This document shows, in pieces, positions 1 through 5,148 of a stretch of 8,460 bases of DNA. Within the stretch, counting starts at the first letter, position 1; the number at the start of each line of letters is the position of its first letter. The stretch is taken from assembly GCA_964469815.1 (NCBI GenBank), contig CAYXZC010000067.1:1-8460 (forward strand), given 5' to 3'. This stretch comes from MGBC163016 sp964469815 (GTDB lineage: Bacteria > Actinomycetota > Coriobacteriia > Coriobacteriales > Eggerthellaceae). The notes beneath the pieces are model-generated. The model saw only the letters and a list, made by a program, of their open reading frames with translations. It did not search any database and was not told the origin of the DNA. Both the position numbers and the translations under genes were made by a program.

Positions 1-43
1 ACTAATGAAAGAATCGCAAAATGGCTACTTATGAAACTGTAAT

Positions 44-106
44 GGGGATATTGGGCCAATCCAATATGACAAGTCGTGTAGTGGGCGATTTTAATCGCCC
101 ACATGT
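44..106 (+). repeat. Intergenic hairpin repeat, copy 1
   Basis: Bases 44-87 match 8137-8180 at 40 of 44 positions, in the same orientation. The repeat carries a perfect inverted repeat, GTGGGCGATT (81-90) with AATCGCCCAC (93-102), which leaves a 2-nt loop or a more realistic 9-bp stem with a TTTA loop. A third relative lies inverted at 2992-3013. The hairpin sits about 40 nt beyond the stop codon of the minus-strand dehydrogenase gene and could act as its mRNA 3' end. It lacks a T-run on either side, so it is not a textbook intrinsic terminator. No reading frame of interest crosses it. Confidence 0.8.
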
Positions 107-140
107 GGCAGGATGAATCCGCCCACCGTGCGTCTTAATG

Positions 141-1058
141 CTACATGTTCACGCAATGGCTCTTCGTGCCGTCAGCGAGGTAATCCATAACTTCCTGAAC
201 AGCCATTTCAGCGCAATTATCCTCTGCCTCAGCAGTGGATGCTCCAAGGTGGGGGATGACGATCGCGCGATCCATCTTCGCGACAGCCGGGTTCGCGAAA
301 TCCGTAACGTAGCGAGACACCTTGCCGGATTCAAGCGCATCGGCCATTGCGGCATCATCCACAAGCACATCACGCGAGAAATTCAGGAACACCACGCCAT
401 CGCGCATCTTGTTTATCGCGTCCGCATCGATCATGCCGCGAGTGGAATCCGTTGCCGGCACATGGATGGTGATGTAATCGCTTTGCGCAAGAAGATCGTC
501 GAGGTCAGAGGTGAATTTCATGTCCGATGAGATTTCCGATGCACGCTCGGCATTCAAGAACGGATCATACCCGACAACATCCATTCCAAGCGCCTCGGCC
601 GCGTTCACAACGAGCTTGCCGATAGCGCCCAGCCCGATGACCCCGAGCGTTTTGCCTGAGATCTCGCCGCCGGCGAAGGCCTTCTTCGCCTTCTCGGCCG
701 ACTTGCCCACATTCTCATCGTCGGAATTGTCCTTAACCCATTCGATGCCGCCAACGATATTGCGAGACGCGAGCAGCATGCCCGCCAAAACGAGCTCTTT
801 CACGGCATTCGCATTCGCGCCGGGGGTGTTGAAAACAGCCACTCCGGCTTCAGCCATGGCATCCAGCGGGATATTGTTCACGCCGGCGCCAGCACGCGCG
901 ACAGCTTTGAGATTTGCCGGAATGTCCATATCGTGCATATTCGCCGAGCGAACGAGGATAACATCGGCATCGTCAACGTTTTCGGTCAGTTCGTATTCAT
1001 CGGTCAGCAGATCGAGACCCTTTTGAGAGATATTGTTCAGGCAATGGACTTTATACAT
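141..1058 (-). CDS. serA: D-3-phosphoglycerate dehydrogenase, short form without ACT domain
   Basis: Predicted NAD-dependent cytosolic enzyme oxidising 3-phosphoglycerate to 3-phosphohydroxypyruvate, the first step of serine synthesis. The product is 305 aa. The substrate-binding half contains a VRSANMHDM segment (36-44) and an ARAGAGVNNIP segment (54-64). The Rossmann motif is G142-L-G-A-I-G147, with the likely NAD-ribose-binding acid D165 in GYDP. The catalytic Arg is R229 in NFSRD and the catalytic His is H270 in PHLGAST. The Glu of the usual Arg-Glu-His triad is replaced: the segment reads DFANP (253-257), with Asn256 where E. coli SerA has Glu in its TEP segment. I recall an Asn in this segment from clostridial-type relatives as well. 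Those relatives are nearer 385 aa because of a C-terminal ACT-like regulatory domain; this protein stops before it, at HCVNM. I chose the ATG at 1058 because AAAGGAAC lies just upstream and homology starts there; the in-frame ATG at 1097 adds 13 unlikely residues. The frame is intact. Another 2-hydroxyacid dehydrogenase activity is possible. Confidence 0.85.
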   Translation of the reverse strand: MYKVHCLNNISQKGLDLLTDEYELTENVDDADVILVRSANMHDMDIPANLKAVARAGAGVNNIPLDAMAEAGVAVFNTPGANANAVKELVLAGMLLASRNIVGGIEWVKDNSDDENVGKSAEKAKKAFAGGEISGKTLGVIGLGAIGKLVVNAAEALGMDVVGYDPFLNAERASEISSDMKFTSDLDDLLAQSDYITIHVPATDSTRGMIDADAINKMRDGVVFLNFSRDVLVDDAAMADALESGKVSRYVTDFANPAVAKMDRAIVIPHLGASTAEAEDNCAEMAVQEVMDYLADGTKSHCVNM

Positions 1059-1211
1059 CGTTGTTCCTTTCGGTTTGGGATGAAGATAGTCTAGCACTAG
1101 TGCACGCGTTCAAACTTGGGTTGCATATTCCTTTCGTTTTGTGGAATCTTCAGAGCATCGCCCGCACACTGCGTGTTTTTCGCTAAACTAGCACCAGACG
1201 TTAGGAGAGAT
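1059..1211. promoter_or_regulatory. Divergent promoter region between dehydrogenase and response regulator genes
   Basis: This 153-bp gap separates two divergent genes and must hold both promoters. Toward the dehydrogenase, the minus strand shows TTGAAC (1113-1108) as a possible -35 and TATCTT (1088-1083) as a poor -10, 19 bp apart. A perfect 10-bp palindrome, GCACTAGTGC (1094-1103), lies inside that spacer, where a repressor site would be expected. Toward the regulator gene, TAAACT (1184-1189) is a possible -10, but I see no convincing -35. A good ribosome binding site, AGGAGAGA (1203-1210), precedes the regulator ATG. Promoter hexamers are weak matches; the palindrome is exact. Confidence 0.4.
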
Positions 1212-1886
1212 ATGCATATCCTCATTGCTGAAGATGATGAACGGCTGGCTGCGGCGCTTGAGAAGATCCTGAAGGACAACGGATACGACATCGATGTTGT
1301 CCATGATGGTCAGGAGGGGCTGGATTACGCCACGGTCGGACAATATGACGTGATCATCCTTGATGTGATGATGCCGAAGATGAACGGATTCGAGGTCACG
1401 AAAGAGATCCGTCGAGCGGGCGTTTCCACGCCGGTCATGCTGCTCACAGCGCGCGATGCGACGGCCGATAAGATCGTAGGATTCGATTCAGGCGCCGATG
1501 ATTACATGACCAAGCCCTTTTCGCCGGCGGAATTGATGGCTCATCTGCGCGCGCTCACCCGCAGGCAGGGAGAAGTCCAGTTCGAGCGCTTGCGCGCGGG
1601 CGATCTGGATCTTGACCTGGAAAGCTACGAGCTTACGTGCGGGAAGAAATCCATACAGCTTAGCTTCAAGGAATTCAGCATCCTGAAGATTTTGATGAGC
1701 AATCCCGGAGCTGTTGTGTCGAAAGAGACGCTCATCGATAAGGCCTGGGGGATATCGTCGAGCGCAGGCGACAATAACGTGGAGGCTTACATTTCGTTCT
1801 TGCGCAAGAAGCTATCGCATCTTGACTCTCAGTCGAAGATAGAAACGATCCGTCGCGCGGGTTATCGTCTGGCTGAGGCGGAATAG
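1212..1886 (+). CDS. OmpR/PhoB-family response regulator transcription factor
   Basis: Cytoplasmic two-component regulator, 224 aa, full length for the family. The receiver domain (about 1-115) has the acid pair D8-D9, phosphoacceptor D51 in ILDVMMPKMNGFE, switch residue T79 in LLTARD, and K101 in the TKPF motif. The C-terminal winged-helix DNA-binding domain (about 125-224) has the LSFKEFSILKILMSNPG segment, the SKETLIDKAWG segment and the EAYISFLRKKLS recognition-helix region, ending in IETIRRAGYRL. I start it at ATG 1212, directly behind TTAGGAGAGAT. The open frame runs upstream to 1116, but those 32 codons encode no receiver-domain sequence. The gene is an orphan in the local sense: no kinase gene adjoins it, and the only kinase in the window begins at 6172. 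An OmpR-type regulator usually binds direct repeats spaced about 11 bp, and such an array is present at 2245-2332. Which signal it answers cannot be read from the sequence. Confidence 0.93.
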   Translation: MHILIAEDDERLAAALEKILKDNGYDIDVVHDGQEGLDYATVGQYDVIILDVMMPKMNGFEVTKEIRRAGVSTPVMLLTARDATADKIVGFDSGADDYMTKPFSPAELMAHLRALTRRQGEVQFERLRAGDLDLDLESYELTCGKKSIQLSFKEFSILKILMSNPGAVVSKETLIDKAWGISSSAGDNNVEAYISFLRKKLSHLDSQSKIETIRRAGYRLAEAE

Positions 1887-1925
1887 GCCGATCAGCAAGC
1901 CGGGTTAACGGGCTCGTGCGCAAGA

Positions 1926-1973
1926 TCGACAAGTTGGCAAGTCGTCAGATCGGCAAGCAGGCAAATTGGCAAA
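1926..1973. repeat. Degenerate 8-bp tandem repeat, six units
   Basis: Six consecutive 8-mers read tcgacaag, ttggcaag, tcgtcaga, tcggcaag, caggcaaa and ttggcaaa, with a consensus close to TCGGCAAG. The block begins 40 bp after the response regulator stop codon and abuts the minus-strand terminator hairpin at 1979-2005. It is not coding. Similar degenerate short tandem arrays often arise by replication slippage and then drift; I see no function. Confidence 0.6.
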
Positions 1974-2157
1974 ATAAAAGACCTCGGGAGGATTAGCCGA
2001 GGTCTAGTATCTAGAGCTTTCAGAGTTCTAGTCTTTACCGGCAAAGCCGATAGGTGGTTGTTAAGACTAGTCCGATGAATTTTTAAGGTTCGCGAGACGC
2101 ATATTTCTCAAACGGGAGGTTGAAGAAGTATGCGTCGCGCTTGTGCTGGGAAACACT
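1968..2157 (-). ncRNA. Candidate small RNA with C-rich loops, about 190 nt
   Basis: Read on the minus strand, this stretch is a chain of hairpins ending in an intrinsic terminator, with no reading frame or downstream gene on that strand that it could lead. Hairpin 1 (2140 to 2092) has a 12-bp stem with one mismatch, extended inward by further pairs, and displays the loop CCUCCCGU. Hairpin 2 pairs CTAGTCTT (2070-2063) with AAGACTAG (2035-2028) and encloses CGGC-TTT-GCCG. An overlapping alternative pairs 2031-2024 with 2018-2011, so hairpins 2 and 3 may be exclusive. The last hairpin, 2005-1979, is followed by TTTATTTT. A TATTAT box on the minus strand (2170-2165) would put the 5' end near 2157; I find no good -35. 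The 5' end is therefore the least certain part. The CCUCCC loop could pair with Shine-Dalgarno sequences, as in C-rich regulatory RNAs of Gram-positive bacteria. I do not recognise it as 6S, SRP, tmRNA or RNase P RNA. Confidence 0.55.
1969..2005 (-). terminator. Intrinsic terminator of the candidate small RNA
   Basis: On the minus strand AGACCTCGG (2005-1997) pairs perfectly with CCGAGGTCT (1987-1979) across a 9-nt loop, and the stem runs straight into TTTATTTTG. The stem and T-run meet the usual criteria on this strand only. On the plus strand the hairpin is followed by AGTATCT, so it would be a poor terminator for the converging response regulator gene. Confidence 0.8.
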
Positions 2158-2181
2158 ATCTGGAATAATACGCGCCCTTCC

Positions 2182-2238
2182 TTAAATCTTTCTGAAACAA
2201 CTTAAGATATGCGCAGGATTTAAGATTCGTTTAAGGTT
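2182..2238. promoter_or_regulatory. Cluster of TTTAAG motifs upstream of the small RNA and ytxH-like gene
   Basis: TTAAGAT occurs at 2202-2208 and 2220-2226, TTTAAGG at 2230-2236, and the inverted form TTAAATCTT at 2182-2190. The second and third copies start 11 bp apart. TTTAAGGTT recurs inside the small RNA segment at 2082-2090. The cluster lies upstream of the proposed small RNA start and next to the 11-bp array, so it may be part of one regulatory region. It is also simply A+T-rich DNA, where such short motifs appear by chance. Confidence 0.3.
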
Positions 2239-2244
2239 GTGATC

Positions 2245-2332
2245 ATTCGCTGTTCGTTAGTATGTCATTTGGCTTCTATTTGCCTATCATTTGCCTGTCG
2301 TTACCCTGTCAATCGCCTGCTATTCCCCTGTT
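2245..2332. promoter_or_regulatory. 11-bp-phased array of CTGTCAT-like half-sites (Pho-box-like)
   Basis: Eight consecutive 11-bp units run without interruption from 2245 to 2332, with a consensus close to ATTTGCCTGTC. The clearest are 2278-2288, 2289-2299, 2300-2310, 2311-2321 and 2322-2332. In the phase CCTGTCATTTG each unit carries a heptamer close to CTGTCAT, the half-site of the E. coli PhoB box, whose repeats also recur every 11 bp. That spacing is typical of sites bound by OmpR/PhoB-type regulators, and such a regulator gene lies upstream at 1212-1886. The array is 165 bp upstream of the ytxH-like start codon. The repeat pattern is direct observation; binding is inference, and a slipped, drifted satellite is the plain alternative. 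Confidence 0.55.
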
Positions 2333-2390
2333 GTCAAGAACGTGGATCAGGCAAACATACAGGACGCTTTCTGAAAATCAACAAATGGGT

Positions 2391-2420
2391 TTCGCAATCG
2401 CATTCTTCTTTTCATATAAA
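2391..2420 (+). promoter_or_regulatory. Possible promoter of the ytxH-like gene
   Basis: TTCGCA (2391-2396) and TATAAA (2415-2420) are 18 bp apart and match the vegetative consensus at four and five positions. A second -10-like box, TACAAT (2442-2447), lies closer to the gene without a clear -35. Both fit transcription into the gene at 2498; I cannot choose between them from sequence alone. Confidence 0.35.
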
Positions 2421-2486
2421 AAGCAACCGAATAAGCTAACATACAATGTACAACTAGCCGAAAATGGCGAGAAGCAAAACCTACAA

Positions 2487-2495
2487 GGGAGGTTG
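2487..2495 (+). promoter_or_regulatory. Strong ribosome binding site and possible small RNA target
   Basis: GGGAGGTTG here is identical to 2114-2122, which forms the plus strand of the main small RNA loop. The minus-strand RNA would therefore offer CAACCUCCC as a perfect 9-nt complement covering the ribosome binding site and ending two bases before the ATG. Six of the nine positions are a generic Shine-Dalgarno core, so only three are extra. Confidence 0.4.
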
Positions 2496-2497
2496 TC

Positions 2498-2968
2498 ATG
2501 AACAAGTTCATGTGGATGATCGTTGGCGGTATCGCAGGTGCGATCGGAGGAATCCTTCTTACACCGCGTTCCGGCGAAGAGACGCGCAATATGGTAGCTG
2601 AGCAGGCCGACAAGATCGCTAATAACGCACAGGATATCGGCAATCAAGCTGTGAATACCATTCAAGAGGGATTGAAGCAGGCAACCGATAAAGGCGCAGA
2701 AGTCGTCAATAACGTGAAGGAAGCTGCAGGAAAAGGCGCTGAAGCTGCGGTTGACAAGAACGAGGAGCTTCGCGCTAAGATCGACGCTGCTAGGGAGCGC
2801 ATTGCTGCACAGGTCAAGGCCAACGCTGCTGAAAGCGCAAACGCTGCCAAAGAAGAGATCCCGGTTGCAGCCGACGCAGCCGAAAAGGCGGTCGATGACG
2901 CAGAGAAGGCAGTCGATAAGGCGGCAGATTCTGCATCTGAAGCAGCAGCCTCAGATGCCGCAAAGTAG
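2498..2968 (+). CDS. YtxH-like membrane-anchored Ala/Lys-rich protein
   Basis: The 156-aa product opens with one hydrophobic helix (about 5-22) rich in small residues, GGIAGAIGGILL, followed at once by TPRSGEETR. This is the signature of the YtxH family (general-stress-associated small proteins). The rest (about 30-156) is a hydrophilic Ala/Lys/Glu/Asp sequence with heptad-like periodicity, probably long amphipathic helices, including the near-duplicate units AEKAVDD and AEKAVDK at 128-141, encoded by a 21-bp imperfect repeat (2879-2920). It is likely anchored in the cytoplasmic membrane by its N-terminus. The molecular role of the family is not firmly known. The start is supported by a strong ribosome binding site, AGGGAGG, at 2486-2492. 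The same site is complementary over 9 nt to a loop of the small RNA encoded upstream on the other strand. Its Lys/Ala-rich tail resembles that of the PRC-barrel protein at 4261. Confidence 0.85.
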   Translation: MNKFMWMIVGGIAGAIGGILLTPRSGEETRNMVAEQADKIANNAQDIGNQAVNTIQEGLKQATDKGAEVVNNVKEAAGKGAEAAVDKNEELRAKIDAARERIAAQVKANAAESANAAKEEIPVAADAAEKAVDDAEKAVDKAADSASEAAASDAAK

Positions 2969-2983
2969 CAAGTTCAGAAGACT

Positions 2984-3018
2984 GCACTTATGTGGGCGGT
3001 TAAAACCGCCCACTACGC
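2984..3018 (-). repeat. Intergenic hairpin repeat, copy 2 (inverted)
   Basis: GTGGGCGGTT (2992-3001) and AACCGCCCAC (3004-3013) form a perfect 10-bp stem 23 nt after the ytxH-like stop codon. Its reverse complement matches copy 1 at 81-102 except for one position on each arm. There the A-T pair of copy 1 has become G-C, so pairing is kept. The flanking bases TAGTGGGCG and CCCACAT are also shared. It lacks a T-run, so if it ends the ytxH transcript it would act as a 3' stabiliser or a non-canonical terminator. Confidence 0.75.
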
Positions 3019-3113
3019 AATAACCAGCTGCGATGTCAATTTCATCATGATCACGGCTGCACTTATCGTATCCATACTTGAAACTTTTTCGAGCAAATGA
3101 TGGCGTAAGCGCG

Positions 3114-3119
3114 TATAAT
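3114..3119 (+). promoter_or_regulatory. Perfect -10 box before the lipoprotein gene
   Basis: TATAAT matches the consensus exactly and would start transcription near 3126, giving a leader of about 60 nt. The -35 is poor: TTCGAG (3088-3093) is 20 bp upstream and TTGAAA (3078-3083) is too far away at 30 bp. Confidence 0.5.
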
Positions 3120-3186
3120 CTACAAAAGCAAAATTGTATGAATTTCTAAGACCAACTTGGATCTGCACGGAATCGAGAGGGAAAAC

Positions 3187-4083
3187 ATGAAGTTGACTAG
3201 CAAGATCGCAGCATCGATAGCTGCTGGTGCGCTGGCTTTTGGAATGCTCGGTGTTGTTGGATGTTCTTCTCAAGAGGAAACACCGACTGAGCTTACGACC
3301 GCCTCTATCAATGCTCAGGATATCGAGGTCACAGGCGTTGGGTTCACTGTTCTGGATGATGACACTGTTAACTACGCCTTCACTGTGAACAACCCCAATG
3401 AAGGCTACATTGCTGAAGGGGTAACCTTCACGATCGAAGGCTACGATGCCGATGGTGTGATGCTCGTAGGCGGCGGTGAAACGATCCAGACCATCTATCC
3501 GGGCGTGCAAACAGCTGCTGCAGGAACTGCGTTCCTCCCATCTAGCGGCAGCCCTCTTGCAACCCTTGAAGTAAGCCCTCTTATGGAGCATGTGAATTGG
3601 ACGAAGACCACCGAAACTGCTGAGCAGGTGGAAAACGAGTTCTCCACATCTGATGTAACCGTTCAAGATATCGATGGCACTCAGATGGTCACAGGAAATA
3701 TCTCGATCGATTTCGGCAACGATTCATCTTCTTCGGATAGCGCTGCCAGCATGCTGGATATGCGCGCTACCGCTCGTGTGGTTGTGCTGTTCAAGAACGA
3801 TGCCGGCGAGATCATCGGTGGTGGTTCTTCCAATTCGATCATGCTCGATGCGTCGATGATAGCCATGAATGGCGTTGTCACCCCCGAACTTGATGAAAAC
3901 GGCAATCCGATAGAGCCGGAAGAGGGCACGGATGTAACTGCTGAAGAGGCAGACGCGGCCGATCAAGCGGCAGCTGAAGCAGCAGCGCAAGCGTCCAATG
4001 TGGCTTCCACCACATGGTCTATCGCGGTGCCGGGCAATATGTCATATGCATCTTATGACATCATAGTCACACCTGGTAATTGA
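3187..4083 (+). CDS. Secreted lipoprotein with two beta-sandwich-like repeats
   Basis: The 298-aa product begins with a lipoprotein signal peptide: charged MKLTSK, a hydrophobic core, and the lipobox V-V-G-C with Cys26 as the lipidation site. It should be exported and tethered to the outer face of the membrane. The mature part appears to have two related beta-rich units. The first (about 40-120) contains VNYAFTVNNPNEGY and FTIEGYDADGVML. The second (about 165-240) contains VTGNISIDF and ARVVVLFKNDAGEIIGGG. Both resemble FxLYD-type domains, in which a strand pair ends in a turn of the form D-x-x-G, but the match is by eye only. Between the second unit and the last strands lies an acidic, Ala-rich linker (about 238-278, EADAADQAAAEAAAQ). 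I start at ATG 3187, behind GAGAGGGA; the in-frame upstream codon at 3157 would spoil the signal peptide. Flanked by its own promoter and terminator, it is probably a single-gene transcript. Ligand unknown. Confidence 0.8.
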   Translation: MKLTSKIAASIAAGALAFGMLGVVGCSSQEETPTELTTASINAQDIEVTGVGFTVLDDDTVNYAFTVNNPNEGYIAEGVTFTIEGYDADGVMLVGGGETIQTIYPGVQTAAAGTAFLPSSGSPLATLEVSPLMEHVNWTKTTETAEQVENEFSTSDVTVQDIDGTQMVTGNISIDFGNDSSSSDSAASMLDMRATARVVVLFKNDAGEIIGGGSSNSIMLDASMIAMNGVVTPELDENGNPIEPEEGTDVTAEEADAADQAAAEAAAQASNVASTTWSIAVPGNMSYASYDIIVTPGN

Positions 4084-4151
4084 TCGACTTGACCGGTTAT
4101 GGTCTTTGATCACGATCGGTTTTCGATTCGTCAGCAAAAACGAGAAGCTTC

Positions 4152-4180
4152 GGGCGCACGTCATGTGCGCCCTTATACTA
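4152..4180 (+). terminator. Intrinsic terminator after the lipoprotein gene
   Basis: GGGCGCAC (4152-4159) and GTGCGCCC (4165-4172) form a perfect 8-bp GC-rich stem with loop GTCAT, followed by TTATACTAT. The T-rich tract is short and interrupted, so termination may be partial. The trailing TATACT (4174-4179) could instead serve as a -10 box for the next gene. Confidence 0.65.
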
Positions 4181-4260
4181 TGCAAAGTTGAAAGATCAAC
4201 TCATAGGGTTTAGAGAGACGCACGTAAGATCTGCACAACTTGAATAGGATTTCGGTAACC

Positions 4261-5148
4261 ATGGCAACAAAGGAAATTCAACATACAGCAAGCGAGAACC
4301 TGGCGGCGAACGCAGCAGGCGAAAGTCCCGAGAAGAACAACATCGTTCACACGAAAGACCTGTACAACAAGAAGGTTTGGTTCAGTCGCCCCCGCAAGAA
4401 CGATCCAGATGCAGTGAAGAAGCTCGGGCGAATTCGCCATTGGGTCTTTCATCCGAAGGATCTTCGCTGTGTGGGTTTTCTCGTGAAACGGCCCGATGTG
4501 GCGTTGATGTTCCATCGTCAGGATACTTTCGTTGCGCACAACGGTTTCGACATCATCGATGGCGATATCGTGATAAAGGACTCTCCGGGATCAACGGATA
4601 AGAGCGCATGCAAGGCGCTTGGCATCGATCTGGATGATTGCGTCTTATGGATTGGGTTGCCGGTGCTAACGCGCGATGGCTCTTCGTTTGGCCTGGTCGG
4701 GAGCGTGAATTATGATGGGCGAACGGGCAAGATAATCTCGCTTGAGGTCGACAGCGGTGCGACTGCGAATACTTTGCTCGGACATCTCACCATTCCTGCG
4801 GAAGACATCGTCGGATTTCGTCGTGGAAAGGGAGCGCAGCTCTATCTGACCGATGATGACGACCCGGAATCCTTTGGCGCCATCATGGTGAAGGACAATG
4901 TAAAGACCATGAAGGTCGAAGGCGGCATCGCAGAGAAGGCTGGCACTGCTACCGCGGTTGTTGCGGACAAGGCCAAGAAGAGCGCCGAAAAGGTGAAGCC
5001 AAAAGTGAAGAAAGCCACAAAGGCCGCGGGAGAAGCGGTGAACAAAGGCGCATATGTCACTGGACGGCAGATTGCCCGCTCCCAGGGCATGTTCGGGAAG
5101 TTCAAGGAGAATTTCAAGTCTGCGATGAACGGCGAAGATGATGACTAG
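4261..5148 (+). CDS. Double PRC-barrel domain protein with Lys/Ala-rich tail
   Basis: The product is 295 aa, without signal peptide or membrane segment, so probably cytoplasmic. It seems to hold two PRC-barrel folds. The first (about 28-106) contains the KDLYNKKVWF opening and the GDIVI close. The second (about 126-200) contains LWIGLPVLTRDGSSFGLVGSV, then the DGRTGKIISLEV strand pair and the closing LTIPAEDIVGFRRG. PRC barrels are small beta-barrels found in the RNA-processing protein RimM and in photosynthetic reaction-centre subunit H. The stand-alone prokaryotic versions are mostly uncharacterised adaptors. Residues about 222-262 form a Lys/Ala-rich stretch (KAKKSAEKVKPKVKKATKAA), like the tail of the YtxH protein at 2498. 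I start at ATG 4261, 10 bp behind AGGAT; a TTG at 4240 is also possible. The stop overlaps the next gene by 11 bp, which points to coupled translation. Function unknown; a membrane-associated role is inferred from the partner gene. Confidence 0.75.
   Translation: MATKEIQHTASENLAANAAGESPEKNNIVHTKDLYNKKVWFSRPRKNDPDAVKKLGRIRHWVFHPKDLRCVGFLVKRPDVALMFHRQDTFVAHNGFDIIDGDIVIKDSPGSTDKSACKALGIDLDDCVLWIGLPVLTRDGSSFGLVGSVNYDGRTGKIISLEVDSGATANTLLGHLTIPAEDIVGFRRGKGAQLYLTDDDDPESFGAIMVKDNVKTMKVEGGIAEKAGTATAVVADKAKKSAEKVKPKVKKATKAAGEAVNKGAYVTGRQIARSQGMFGKFKENFKSAMNGEDDD

Noticed and set aside
21..116. Short plus-strand frame starting ATGGCTACTTATG
   Set aside because: About 31 codons that run through the hairpin repeat; the repeat itself explains the sequence.
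511..1026. Open frame of 171 codons on the plus strand inside the dehydrogenase gene
   Set aside because: It is antisense to a clearly conserved enzyme, has Ser/Ala/Pro-rich shadow composition and no ribosome binding site.
1979..2005. Plus-strand terminator for the response regulator gene
   Set aside because: The hairpin is good but is followed by AGTATCT on this strand; the T-run is only on the minus strand.
1968..2157. 6S RNA, tmRNA, SRP RNA or a riboswitch
   Set aside because: The hairpins are modular rather than one long rod with a central bubble. There is no tag frame, CCA end or SRP loop, and no gene follows on the same strand.
2239..2501. Two overlapping plus-strand frames of 66 and 79 codons before the ytxH-like gene
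   Set aside because: They run through the 11-bp repeat array, have no ribosome binding site and encode Cys/Leu-rich sequence without domains.
3013..3666. Open frame of 217 codons on the minus strand across the lipoprotein gene start
   Set aside because: It lies opposite a gene with a full signal peptide and ribosome binding site, and its translation shows no domain; shadow frame.
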